DNA from: M55B165 sp964423265
Lineage (GTDB): Bacteria; Actinomycetota; Humimicrobiia; Humimicrobiales; Humimicrobiaceae
Length of the DNA: 64,000 nucleotides
Direction of reading: 5' to 3'
NCBI GenBank assembly: GCA_964423265.1
Contig: CAYREF010000001.1
Coordinates: forward strand, 65,438 to 129,437
Each line of letters opens with the position of its first letter. Positions within the stretch are counted from its first letter, which is position 1. Shown piece after piece: positions 33,288 to 42,494 of this stretch. Both the position numbers and the translations under genes were made by a program. The notes beneath the pieces were generated by a model. It was given only the letters and a program-made list of their open reading frames with translations, had not been told where the DNA came from and made no database searches.

Positions 33288-36200
33288 ATGAAATTATATA
33301 TTGGCTATGACATAGGATCGATAAGCCTAAACAGGGCAATAGTTAGCCAGGATAAAGAAATTGTTGACATCCTTCCTTATAACAGGCATCACGGCGAGCC
33401 TTTGAAGGCATTAATAAGGGACTTAAGGGAAATAGCCAAAAAATATGGGAGCCGGGATTTAGGTGGAGTTTCTTTTACTGGAATAAGCGCAAAAAACATT
33501 GCGGGGGCAGCGGGCTTTCCGTTTATAAATGAGATAGAGGCGCTGATGAATTCAGCCCGGGATTTCTATCCCCAAGCTTCAACTGTAATTGAGATAGGAG
33601 GCCAGGATTCCAAATTTATAGACCTGGCAATTGGGGATTATGCAATGAATGAGCTGTGTGCGGCTGGGACGGGGTCTTTTCTAGACCAGCAGGCTACCAG
33701 ATTCGGGCTGAGCATAGAAGAGTTTGCTGACCTGGCTTTAAAATCAAAAAGCCCGGAAGCCATAGCGGGTAGGTGCAGCGTATTTGCCAAAACGGACATG
33801 ATACACCTGCAGCAGGAAGCTGCCAAGGATGAGGACATAATATTGGGGCTGTGCTATGCTATGGCCAGGAGTTTTAAATCAGGTATTGTAAAGGGCAAGA
33901 AGTTTAACCCCCCCATTATATTCTGCGGCGGGGTTTCCTATAATAGGGCCATGGTAAAGGCTTTTTCCGATATTTTAGGGGAAGAATTAATAATACCGGA
34001 ACATAATGCATCCATGGGGGCTATAGGAGCAGCTATCAGTACTGTGGGAAAAAAGCAGGCAACTGACATAGGTAAAATAATAGATTCTATTGAAAACTAT
34101 ATTTCCAGCTTCAAATATGAAAGGGAAACTTTTAAGCCTCTGGTTTTAGAAAAATCTGTTCTTCCGGAGCAGAGCGGGAATGGTTATAAATTCGGAGATA
34201 AGAAAATAGATGCTTATATAGGAATAGATGTGGGTTCAATCAGCACTAATGTTGTGGCCATAGACAAGGATAAAAAACTTATTGCCAAATGTTACCTGAG
34301 GACTTCCGGCAGGCCCATAGAGGCTGTAAGGAAGGGAATCAAGATAATAGGCGGCAAGGTGGGATCCAGAATCAATGTCAAGGGAGTAGGCACAACAGGT
34401 TCGGGGAGATACCTTATAGGGGACTTTGTAGGGGCTGATAGCGTAATTAATGAAATAACTGCACAGGCCACTGCAGCAGCTGCAATTGATAAGTCGGTAG
34501 ACACTATTTTTGAGATAGGGGGCCAGGATTCTAAATTCATATCTTTAGAAGATGGAGTAGTGGTTGATTTTGAAATGAATAAAGTATGTGCTGCCGGCAC
34601 AGGATCTTTTCTGGAAGAGCAAGCCGAAAGGTTTGACCTAGAGATTGAGGACTTTGCTGACATTGCACTGAAGGCCAAAAACCCTCTAGACCTTGGTGAG
34701 AGATGTACTGTTTTCATGGAGACCAATGTTTATTCACATTACCAAAAAGGGGCCAAGGTTGATAATATTTTAGCTGGCCTCTCTTATTCTATAGTAATGA
34801 ACTATATAAACAGGGTAGTGGGGAGAAAAAAGATAGGTAAGAAAATATTTTTCCAGGGGGCAGTAGCTTTTAACCATTCAGTGGTAGCAGCTTTTGAAAA
34901 CTACCTGGGCAAGGAAATAATAGTTCCCCCTGACCATGAAGTAACCGGAGCTATAGGTACTGCGATTGTGGCCCTGGAAAAGGTTAAGGACAATACTAAC
35001 TTCAGGGGATTTGAGCAAATCGCAAAAGTGGGCTATTCCCAAAAATCTTTTGAATGTAAGGGATGCGCCAACCGCTGTGACATAAAAAGGGTCTCAATTG
35101 AAGGGGAGGCTCCTTTGTATTATGGCGGAAGGTGTGAAAAATATGAAAAATCAGAGGCAAAGAAAAGCAGCCTCCCTGATTACTTCGAAGAAAGGGAAAA
35201 AATACTACTGGGCTCATCCAAGCTTAAAGGAAATCCGGGGGCTAAAAAGGTGGGCATACCTTTTACCATGTTAACCTATGAATTTTATCCTTTCTGGAGC
35301 ACATTTTTTGACCGCCTTGGTTTTGAGGTGGTTCTATCAGAGAAGACCAATAAGAAAATTATACAGGAAGGCCTGCAGTCTGTAATTGCGGAAACCTGTT
35401 TTCCCATGAAGGCGATGCTGGGGCATGTCCATAATCTAATGGAAAAAGGTGTTGACTACCTGTTCCTGCCCACTATTAGGGATATGCCGGGAAAGGAACA
35501 TGCAATTAAGGGAGACAGGACTGGAAGCTATCCTTGCCCCTTTGTGCAGGGAATGCCCTGCATAGTTAAGGCTGCTATAGACCTGGAAGGGGTTGAGGTA
35601 TTAGACCCCATAATTAATTTTAGCTATGAAGGATATGTAAAAGAAAAGCAGCTAAAAAACTTGGGTAAAGACCTGGGGGTTGGAACCCGGAGCATAAAAG
35701 AAGCCGTAAGCAGCGCTTACCAGGCCCAGCATAATTTTTACAGCCTGTTAAAGGAAAAGGGAGCAGAAGTTCTCGGCAGCTTGGGGGAAGACGAGCCAGC
35801 AATTGTAGTGGTTTCAAGATCCTATAATAGCTGTGATAGGAGCATAAGCATGGATATACCCAAGAAACTGAGGGAGACTGGAATGAAAGTTATTCCCCTG
35901 GACTTTTTGCCTCTGGATTCGGTGGATATTTCTAAAGAGTGGCCTAACCTTTACTGGGAGTTTGGTGACAGGATTATTAGTGCGGCTAAAATAATAAAGG
36001 GAGACAAGAGGCTTTACGGGGCTTATCTGACCAATTTTGGTTGTGGCCCGGATTCATTTATTCTGCAGTATTTTGAGAGGGAAATGAATAAGCCATTTTT
36101 AAGAATAGAAATAGATGAGCATACAGGCGGGGCAGGAGTGGTTACAAGATGTGAGGCTTTTGTAGATTCCTTGAGGAATATAAGGGGGAGGAAGGATTTT

Positions 36201-37553
36201 AAGCCCACCGCGGTTAAAAGTGCGCATCCGGTGTTTAAGAAAGAGCAGAAAAGGACCATATATATTCCTTATATGAGTGACAGCGCTTATGCAATTAGCG
36301 CTGCATTCAAGAATGAAGGGATAAGTGCCGAGGTAATGGAGTCCGATGATGAGACTCTGGAGCTTGGCAGGAGATACACTCTGGGAAAAGAATGTTACCC
36401 CTTTATCATAACTACCGGGGATATTTTAAAAACTTTAAAATATAATGATCCCAAGAGCTGTGCATTCCTTATGCCCCTAACTTATGGGCCTTGCAGGTTT
36501 GGACAGTATAACAAACTACAAAACATTATAATCGGGGAACTGGGCCATGATCATGTTCCCATAATTTCACCCGGCGCTCCAGAAAGTGGGAGCTTCTATA
36601 AACAGTATGACATGGATGGAAGAAGGGGCTTTAAGCTGCTTTTAAGGGCCTTGCAGGGTGTATTTACAATGGATAATATCTATAAGATGCTGAGGCATAC
36701 CAAGCCTTATGAAATAAGGAAAGGTTCTGCAGAAAAGGCATACCAGGAGTATATTGCCAGGGTGTTAAAACTGGTAGAAGAAGAGGAATATGGAAGCCTG
36801 TTTAAAAAGCTGCTGGAAACCTTAAAGGATGCAAGAAAAGATTTTGAGGGTATAGAAGTAAACAGGGCGAAGAGGAAGCCTCTTATTGGAATCGTAGGAG
36901 AGATTTATGTAAGGAACCATCCTTATAGCAATAATGAGATAGTCAGTAGCGTGGAAAGGCTGGGGGGAGAAGTTGAGATTCCCAATATTTCTGAATGGTT
37001 TAGCCACACTACTGCCACCAGCAAGCTGGATAACCATGTAAAGAAAAATGACCTGTTATTTAAGATGCTAAATTCGTTTAGCTTTAATGGCAACAGGTAT
37101 AAGGGAAAGGAAAACTTAGCAGGATTAGCTACAGATTATTTAAGGTCTGTAAGGTTTTTTATTTCAAACAGGATAAACTACAGGATAATAAATAGTTATT
37201 TAAAAAAACTTGATGCTCCCCTACAGGGATTTATAAGAGAAGAGGACTACGATATTTATAATACCTGGGATAATGCTTCCCCTTATATTATAAAATGGTT
37301 TGGGGAAGCTGCATTGAGTGTAGGAAAATCTGTTACCTGGATTGAAGAGGGATGCCATGGCATTATAAATGTGATGCCTTTTACCTGTATGCCAGGTACC
37401 ATTGTTACAGCAACTTCCAAAAGGATAAGGGAAAAATACAAAGTTCCATGGCTGAATCTAGCTTTTGATGGGCTAGAGCAGGGTACAACCGAAACCAGGC
37501 TGGAAGCATTCATGTACCAGGCTAAGTTGTATATGGAAAATAAGAAGAAATAA
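33288..37553 (+). CDS. Giant 2-hydroxyacyl-CoA dehydratase activase-type protein (BadF/HgdC + DUF2229)
   Basis: A 1421-residue protein. Two tandem BadF/HgdC ASKHA ATPase domains occur (about 1-265 and 305-570), each with an IGYDIGS or IGIDVGS phosphate loop, EIGGQDSKFI, and the cluster Cys in CAAGTGSFL. The first then has GRCSVFAKTDM and the second ERCTVFMETNV. A Cys-bearing linker (CKGCANRCDI) follows, then a DUF2229 region and a HgdB-like dehydratase-type region with several conserved cysteines (ETCFPMK, YPCPFVQGMPC, GPCRFGQY). Proteins of this build are widespread in anaerobes; the reaction is unsettled, but ATP-driven electron transfer to a low-potential Fe-S acceptor is expected. No dehydratase genes lie beside it. 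Confidence 0.88.
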   Translation: MKLYIGYDIGSISLNRAIVSQDKEIVDILPYNRHHGEPLKALIRDLREIAKKYGSRDLGGVSFTGISAKNIAGAAGFPFINEIEALMNSARDFYPQASTVIEIGGQDSKFIDLAIGDYAMNELCAAGTGSFLDQQATRFGLSIEEFADLALKSKSPEAIAGRCSVFAKTDMIHLQQEAAKDEDIILGLCYAMARSFKSGIVKGKKFNPPIIFCGGVSYNRAMVKAFSDILGEELIIPEHNASMGAIGAAISTVGKKQATDIGKIIDSIENYISSFKYERETFKPLVLEKSVLPEQSGNGYKFGDKKIDAYIGIDVGSISTNVVAIDKDKKLIAKCYLRTSGRPIEAVRKGIKIIGGKVGSRINVKGVGTTGSGRYLIGDFVGADSVINEITAQATAAAAIDKSVDTIFEIGGQDSKFISLEDGVVVDFEMNKVCAAGTGSFLEEQAERFDLEIEDFADIALKAKNPLDLGERCTVFMETNVYSHYQKGAKVDNILAGLSYSIVMNYINRVVGRKKIGKKIFFQGAVAFNHSVVAAFENYLGKEIIVPPDHEVTGAIGTAIVALEKVKDNTNFRGFEQIAKVGYSQKSFECKGCANRCDIKRVSIEGEAPLYYGGRCEKYEKSEAKKSSLPDYFEEREKILLGSSKLKGNPGAKKVGIPFTMLTYEFYPFWSTFFDRLGFEVVLSEKTNKKIIQEGLQSVIAETCFPMKAMLGHVHNLMEKGVDYLFLPTIRDMPGKEHAIKGDRTGSYPCPFVQGMPCIVKAAIDLEGVEVLDPIINFSYEGYVKEKQLKNLGKDLGVGTRSIKEAVSSAYQAQHNFYSLLKEKGAEVLGSLGEDEPAIVVVSRSYNSCDRSISMDIPKKLRETGMKVIPLDFLPLDSVDISKEWPNLYWEFGDRIISAAKIIKGDKRLYGAYLTNFGCGPDSFILQYFEREMNKPFLRIEIDEHTGGAGVVTRCEAFVDSLRNIRGRKDFKPTAVKSAHPVFKKEQKRTIYIPYMSDSAYAISAAFKNEGISAEVMESDDETLELGRRYTLGKECYPFIITTGDILKTLKYNDPKSCAFLMPLTYGPCRFGQYNKLQNIIIGELGHDHVPIISPGAPESGSFYKQYDMDGRRGFKLLLRALQGVFTMDNIYKMLRHTKPYEIRKGSAEKAYQEYIARVLKLVEEEEYGSLFKKLLETLKDARKDFEGIEVNRAKRKPLIGIVGEIYVRNHPYSNNEIVSSVERLGGEVEIPNISEWFSHTTATSKLDNHVKKNDLLFKMLNSFSFNGNRYKGKENLAGLATDYLRSVRFFISNRINYRIINSYLKKLDAPLQGFIREEDYDIYNTWDNASPYIIKWFGEAALSVGKSVTWIEEGCHGIINVMPFTCMPGTIVTATSKRIREKYKVPWLNLAFDGLEQGTTETRLEAFMYQAKLYMENKKK

Positions 37554-37615
37554 GGCTGCCCTTTTAGGGTTTTTACCATGTTAGAATATTGTAAATATAA
37601 TCTTTATATTTCAAA

Positions 37616-38248
37616 GTGAAGGGTCTATTTATAACATTTGAAGGACTTGATGGTTCGGGCAAAACCACCCAGATAAAGCTATTGTGCAGCTACCTTAAGG
37701 AAAAAGGCCATGAAGTTATTTCTACTATTGAGCCCGGGGGAACTAAGGTTGGGCAAAAGATAAGAAAGATACTGCTAAATACTAAAGGTTTGCATATTAC
37801 TCCTAAAGCTGAAACTTTCTTGTTTCTGGCTTCCAGAGCCGAACTGGTTTCCAAAGTTATCAACCCTGCCATGGATGAGGGGAAAATTATAATTTGTGAC
37901 AGGTTTTTTGATTCTACTGTCGTGTATCAGGGAATAGCAAGAAATCTTGGAAAAAAGAAGATATTGGATATGAGCTTATGGGCAACTGGCAGCTTAGTTC
38001 CGGATATTACTTTCCTGCTTTCAGTCAGGGCAGATGAGGGGGAGATAAGGAAAAAAGGCATGGAGGCAGACAGGATGGAAAAAGAGGAATCTGAATTTAA
38101 GAAAAAAGTTTATGAAGGTTACCTAAAACTGGCAAGGGATTTTCCGGAAAGATTTGTGGTAATAGACGGTGAAAAAGATATAGAAAGTATATTTGGGATA
38201 ATAAAAGATAAGGTGGAAAAAGAGTTAAAGGACAGATGGGCACATTAG
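37616..38248 (+). CDS. tmk: Thymidylate kinase
   Basis: A 210-residue dTMP kinase. The P-loop is FEGLDGSGKTTQ, EPGGTKVGQKIR follows, and DRFFDSTVVYQG is the substrate-binding DRY-type motif. Start is GTG at 37616. It phosphorylates dTMP to dTDP, complementing the ThyX encoded at 54.4 kb. The last 13 bases overlap holB, a common tmk-holB pairing. Confidence 0.95.
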   Translation: MKGLFITFEGLDGSGKTTQIKLLCSYLKEKGHEVISTIEPGGTKVGQKIRKILLNTKGLHITPKAETFLFLASRAELVSKVINPAMDEGKIIICDRFFDSTVVYQGIARNLGKKKILDMSLWATGSLVPDITFLLSVRADEGEIRKKGMEADRMEKEESEFKKKVYEGYLKLARDFPERFVVIDGEKDIESIFGIIKDKVEKELKDRWAH

Positions 38249-39270
38249 ATAACCTGGATTTTTTAAAAGATGATAAGAAAAATTATTCGCAACTAAAGCT
38301 TCTAAAGGAAAACATAAAAAGTGGTAACCTATCCCACGCATTCCTCTTTTCGGGCAGCAGCCACGGCTACTTGTTCAGCTTTGCTTTAAATTTTGCTGCT
38401 GCTGTCAATTGCCCAAGTGGAGGGTGTGGGGAGTGCACGGTTTGCAAAAATACCCTCAAGGGCATTCATTCCAACTTGTTTATTGCAGAAGCAGAAGGAA
38501 ATATACTGACTGTGGATAAAATAAAACAAATACAGAATTTCTCTTCACTTACTTCCTACCAGAAGGGGAAGAAAATAATAATTATAAAAGAGGCTGAAAC
38601 CATGAATGAAGAAGCCTCAAATAAGCTGTTAAAAACCCTGGAAGACCCCCCTGATATAGATTGCCTTTTTGTGCTGCTAACCGGAGATAAGGCAAAGCTT
38701 CTTTCCACTATAATTTCAAGGTGCAGTGGATACAGTTGGAATTTTACTGAAGATGAATCTGTAAGGCAAATAGATTTTGGGCCATTGGAAGAAGCTGTGG
38801 GAGAGGGTTTGGGAGAAATGCTTTTGGGCAATAAGGGGGCACCGCTGGATATTACTGTTAAAGTTAGCGGGTTTATATCCAGGCTTGAAAAAGAGTTAAA
38901 GCATGAAATGGCTAAAGAGTTAAAAAGGGTAAAAAAAAGTGGAGAACCAGATAGCTATATTAAGATTATTGAAGGCAGGCAAAAAAGAAATATAAGCAGG
39001 CTAAAAAAGAAAGTAATACAAAGAGCATTTAATTATCTTTCCAACTGGTTAGAAGATATAGTATCTATAAGCTGCGGAGCTAGCAAAAATGCTTTAAATA
39101 TTGAAGGAAATTACATTTTCTTAAAAAAAAATGTAAATGATCCCGATATATTAAGAATTTTTAAAATGCTAGAATTAATCGAAAAAAACAGGCAGTACCT
39201 GGATAGTTCTATAAATTACGAGCTAGCCTTGGATAATATTCTATTAAAATTAAAAAATGTTTTGATATAA
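38236..39270 (+). CDS. holB: DNA polymerase III delta-prime subunit
   Basis: A 344-residue clamp-loader AAA+ protein. Its N-terminal region has a degenerate P-loop (FSGSSHGYLF), a zinc-binding CGECTVCKN, the conserved KLLKTLEDPP and the sensor SRC. Delta-prime does not hydrolyse ATP, which fits the eroded Walker A. Synteny with tmk and the downstream PSP1-family gene supports the call. Confidence 0.88.
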   Translation: MGTLDNLDFLKDDKKNYSQLKLLKENIKSGNLSHAFLFSGSSHGYLFSFALNFAAAVNCPSGGCGECTVCKNTLKGIHSNLFIAEAEGNILTVDKIKQIQNFSSLTSYQKGKKIIIIKEAETMNEEASNKLLKTLEDPPDIDCLFVLLTGDKAKLLSTIISRCSGYSWNFTEDESVRQIDFGPLEEAVGEGLGEMLLGNKGAPLDITVKVSGFISRLEKELKHEMAKELKRVKKSGEPDSYIKIIEGRQKRNISRLKKKVIQRAFNYLSNWLEDIVSISCGASKNALNIEGNYIFLKKNVNDPDILRIFKMLELIEKNRQYLDSSINYELALDNILLKLKNVLI

Positions 39271-39348
39271 ATTCCTTATATCAATATCCCGGCTACAGAA
39301 AAGCCCATGTTGGTTATTGCCGCTTGATATTATAGAAAAAGTTAGATG

Positions 39349-39378
39349 GCCACCCTGCCTATATTTAGACAGGATGGC
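39349..39378 (-). terminator. Possible terminator of the DUF4190 gene
   Basis: A 9-bp stem with one mismatch (GCCACCCTG / CAGGATGGC, 12-base loop) lies 14 bases past the stop of the minus-strand DUF4190 gene. A T-rich stretch begins about seven bases further on that strand. It could also stop holB transcription as a simple hairpin. Support is modest. Confidence 0.35.
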
Positions 39379-39391
39379 GCTGTTTGTCATA

Positions 39392-39664
39392 TTAGTAATT
39401 CATGTAACTAATTCCAATAACTACTGCCAGGATGATTAGCACTATCTGGATAATAATGCCAATTGCCCCCGTTATTATACCGGCTACATCCATCTTTTTG
39501 CCTTTTTTGTTGGATGTTCCTTTCTTGATGCGGTTTAAGTCAATGGCTCCGCAAACAATTCCTGCAATTCCTAAGGGTATACCTGCTATGAAGGATATTA
39601 TAGAAAGGATACCTGTAACCAGTGAAGCGATTGCGAGTCCATGGGGTTTGTCATTGTCTGCCAT
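39392..39664 (-). CDS. DUF4190-type small membrane protein
   Basis: A 90-residue protein with two hydrophobic helices separated by a basic loop (NRIKKGTSNKKGKK). The opening GLAIASLVTGILSII and the repeated GIAGIVCGAIDL / GIITGAIGIII are typical of DUF4190. Function unknown. It is a single gene pointing against tmk-holB and the PSP1 gene. The 217-base gap on its upstream side shows only AT-rich DNA. Confidence 0.75.
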   Translation of the reverse strand: MADNDKPHGLAIASLVTGILSIISFIAGIPLGIAGIVCGAIDLNRIKKGTSNKKGKKMDVAGIITGAIGIIIQIVLIILAVVIGISYMNY

Positions 39665-39881
39665 TTTGCCTCCCTTAATATATTAAATATTTGTTATATA
39701 TTTTAATAAGAATCTTTATTTTTTAAAATGGAAATATTTTTAGCCAAATTCTAAAAAAAAAAATACTTTCATGGCTACCCCTATAAATTAGGTAAGATGT
39801 GAGTTTTTTGATATAATAATTTTTTTATTAGAAAATAGAATTTGTGATAAGATTGCAGGTGTTTTTGCGAGGTGGATATAT

Positions 39882-40700
39882 ATGAGACTTTGTGTAGGTG
39901 TAATATTTAGGAAAAATGGAAGAATACATTATTATGACAGCAACAGTATCTCTGTAAATGTGGGGGATAAAGTAATATGCCATTTGGAAGATTCCCTGGA
40001 AATCGGGGAAGTGGTGGCTCCTCCCCAGGATATAGATGAAGAGGAAATTTCAACCCCCTTAAGCAAAGTGATAAGGAGGGCTACCCATTATGACTTGTCG
40101 GTGGATGAGATTAATAAAAATAAGGAAGAAGAGGGAATAAAAAAGTTTGAAAGATTGGCTGATAAATACAATTTGCCCATGAAACTTGTTGATGTCCATG
40201 TTTTATTTGACAAGAGCAAGATGATTTTTTATTTCACTTCAGAGAAAAGGGTAGACTTCAGGGAAATGGTAAAAGAGCTTGCTTCAACTTTTAAAATGAG
40301 AATAGAGTTGAGACAGATTGGGGTCCGGGATGAGGCAAAAATTATAGGTGGCTTGGGCCCTTGTGGAAGGAAATTGTGCTGCAAGAGCTTTTTAAAGGAC
40401 TTTGACTCTATTTCAATTAAAATGGCTAAGGACCAGAACCTTCCATTAAACCCTTTGAAAATATCAGGAATTTGCGGCCGGTTAATGTGCTGCCTGAAAT
40501 ATGAATATGAAGACTACAAGAAGTTCATGGGGGAGGTGCCGGAACTGGGTGCCAGGGTGAAAACCAGTGTAGGAGTGGGAACCATATGCAATTATGAGCC
40601 TCTTAAAAATTGTGTAATAGTGGAGCTTGAAACTGAGACCAAAAAGGCAGTCCCGCTAGATGATATAGAAGTTGTAGGGCCTGAAAATAATAAAGGGTGA
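39882..40700 (+). CDS. ricT: PSP1-domain protein (RicT/YaaT family)
   Basis: A 272-residue protein with the PSP1 C-terminal domain. Two conserved cysteine clusters, GPCGRKLCCKSFL (about residue 160) and GICGRLMCCLKYEYE (about 195), are the family signature and can hold Fe-S clusters in the Bacillus RicT complex. The usual neighbourhood downstream of tmk-holB is retained, apart from the intervening DUF4190 gene. In Bacillus the protein aids RNA processing with RicA and RicF; no partner genes are seen here. Confidence 0.9.
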   Translation: MRLCVGVIFRKNGRIHYYDSNSISVNVGDKVICHLEDSLEIGEVVAPPQDIDEEEISTPLSKVIRRATHYDLSVDEINKNKEEEGIKKFERLADKYNLPMKLVDVHVLFDKSKMIFYFTSEKRVDFREMVKELASTFKMRIELRQIGVRDEAKIIGGLGPCGRKLCCKSFLKDFDSISIKMAKDQNLPLNPLKISGICGRLMCCLKYEYEDYKKFMGEVPELGARVKTSVGVGTICNYEPLKNCVIVELETETKKAVPLDDIEVVGPENNKG

Positions 40701-40715
40701 GAAGTTAAATAAATT

Positions 40716-40791
40716 GCCGATGTAGCTCAATTGGCAGAGCAGCTCATTCGTAATGAGCAGGCTACCGGTTCAAGTCCGGTCATCGGCTCCA
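40716..40791 (+). tRNA. tRNA-Thr (anticodon CGU)
   Basis: A complete cloverleaf: 7-bp acceptor (GCCGATG/CATCGGC), D arm GCTC/GAGC, anticodon stem GCTCA/TGAGC with loop TTCGTAA giving anticodon CGT, and T arm ACCGG-TTCAAGT-CCGGT. Discriminator T is followed by an encoded CCA (40789-40791). It reads ACG codons. The final A of CCA is also the first base of the AGGAGGG ribosome site of argS. Confidence 0.97.
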
Positions 40792-40803
40792 GGAGGGAAC
40801 ATA

Positions 40804-42477
40804 TTGATAATAAATGACCTAAAAGCCAGGCTGGTTAAATATATAAATACCTTATCAGATGATATTGGCAACAACATAGCAAAGGGTGTAACTTTAAGTG
40901 AACCTAATAACAGAAAATTTGGGGATCTTTCTACTAATGCTGCCCTGGTACTGGCCAAGCCCCTGCAGAAAAACCCCCTGGAAATTGCCGGAAGTATAAA
41001 AGAAGCCATAAAGGCTTGGGATGAGATTGGGGATGTTAATGTGGCAAAACCGGGGTTTGTTAATTTTAACCTTAGGGAGAAATTTATCTTATCCAGCCTT
41101 GCCGAGGTAAAAGATAAGAATTATGGTAGGAATAATTCTGGCAGGGGGATGGAAGTCAACCTTGAATATGTCAGTTCTAATCCCACGGGAAGTTTGCATA
41201 TCGGCCATGGAAGGTGGGGGGTGCTGGGAGACGTGTTGGCAAATCTTTATGAGGCCAGTGGCTATAATGTAGAAAGAGAATATTATGTCAATGATTATGG
41301 GACCCAGGTAAAAAAATTTAGCCAATGTGTCAGATGCCTGTACCTGGCCAATTTTGGAAATGATTTGGCTTACCCCAGAGATGGATACCCCAGGGCTACT
41401 GTGGAAAAAGTAGTTGAAAAGATAATAGAAAAGCATGGAAAAGATTTTCTGGTAAAAATAGACGGAGGATTGGATGCTGATTTAGCAAAGCTGGAGAGAG
41501 CTTCTGTTAATATTATGGTGTCATCCATCAAGGATACTTTATCCTCGATGGGGGTTGAATTTGATACCTGGTTTAGGGAAAGCACCCTGTATGGGGAAGG
41601 TAATTTTGAAAAAGTTATTGAGAGACTGAAAAAAGAAGGTTTGGCATACAGGAAGGAAGGCGCATTATGGTTTAAGTCAGGGCAGTATGGTGATGATAAG
41701 GACAGGGTAATAATTAGAAAAGATGGGCTGCCCACTTATTTTGCTTCAGATATCATGTACTTGATAAATAAGGCTGGGCGGGGTTTTGATTCCTTGTTCT
41801 ATATATTAGGGGCTGACCACCACGGCTATGTTAAAAGGCTAGAGGCTACTGCAGAAGCATTAGGCATTGGCAAAGAAAACCTGATTATAATAATAGGGCA
41901 GCTGGTAAGGATTATCAAGGGCGGAAAAGTGCTTAAAATGTCCAGGAGGAAGGGCAAGGTTTATACCTTAAGGGATCTAGTCGAAGAAGTAGGCACAGAT
42001 GCAGTAAGGTACTTTTTTTCTATGAATTCATTTGATACCCCTATGGATTTTGATATTGATCTGGCCAAGCAGAAATCAAACCAGAATCCTGTTTATTATG
42101 TCCAGTATGCCCATGCAAGGATAGAAAGCATACTCAAAAACATAAGGGAGAACACCAATTTTGATATTGATAATTTCTCACTTGCAGATATCAGTGTAGA
42201 CAGCTTGAAATTTACCACTGAAACTGAAAGAAATATGGCCAAGCTCCTGATTTATTTTCCAGACGAAGTTTATAATGGTTGTGTAAATAATGCCCCCTAT
42301 TTTATAACCCAGTACCTTTACAGGCTGGCTTCTGAATTCCATTATTTTTATAACCACTACAGGGTAATTAACAAAACTGGAATCAATATGGACAGGCTGG
42401 CCCTTATACTGCTGGTAAAGCAGGTTTTATTAAACGGTTTTAAATTAATTGGCATAAGCGCTCCAAAGAAAATGTAG
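40804..42477 (+). CDS. argS: Arginyl-tRNA synthetase
   Basis: A 557-residue class I synthetase. The HIGH motif is SNPTGSLHIGHGRWG, the KMSKS-like motif is KMSRRKG, and the Arg-specific N-terminal domain is visible. The frame is open through the tRNA gene to 40753, but the real start is TTG 40804, seven bases after GGAGGG. It opens the argS-lysA-hom-thrC block typical of Actinomycetota. Confidence 0.96.
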   Translation: MIINDLKARLVKYINTLSDDIGNNIAKGVTLSEPNNRKFGDLSTNAALVLAKPLQKNPLEIAGSIKEAIKAWDEIGDVNVAKPGFVNFNLREKFILSSLAEVKDKNYGRNNSGRGMEVNLEYVSSNPTGSLHIGHGRWGVLGDVLANLYEASGYNVEREYYVNDYGTQVKKFSQCVRCLYLANFGNDLAYPRDGYPRATVEKVVEKIIEKHGKDFLVKIDGGLDADLAKLERASVNIMVSSIKDTLSSMGVEFDTWFRESTLYGEGNFEKVIERLKKEGLAYRKEGALWFKSGQYGDDKDRVIIRKDGLPTYFASDIMYLINKAGRGFDSLFYILGADHHGYVKRLEATAEALGIGKENLIIIIGQLVRIIKGGKVLKMSRRKGKVYTLRDLVEEVGTDAVRYFFSMNSFDTPMDFDIDLAKQKSNQNPVYYVQYAHARIESILKNIRENTNFDIDNFSLADISVDSLKFTTETERNMAKLLIYFPDEVYNGCVNNAPYFITQYLYRLASEFHYFYNHYRVINKTGINMDRLALILLVKQVLLNGFKLIGISAPKKM

Positions 42478-42494
42478 GCAAGAAAGGTTAAGCT

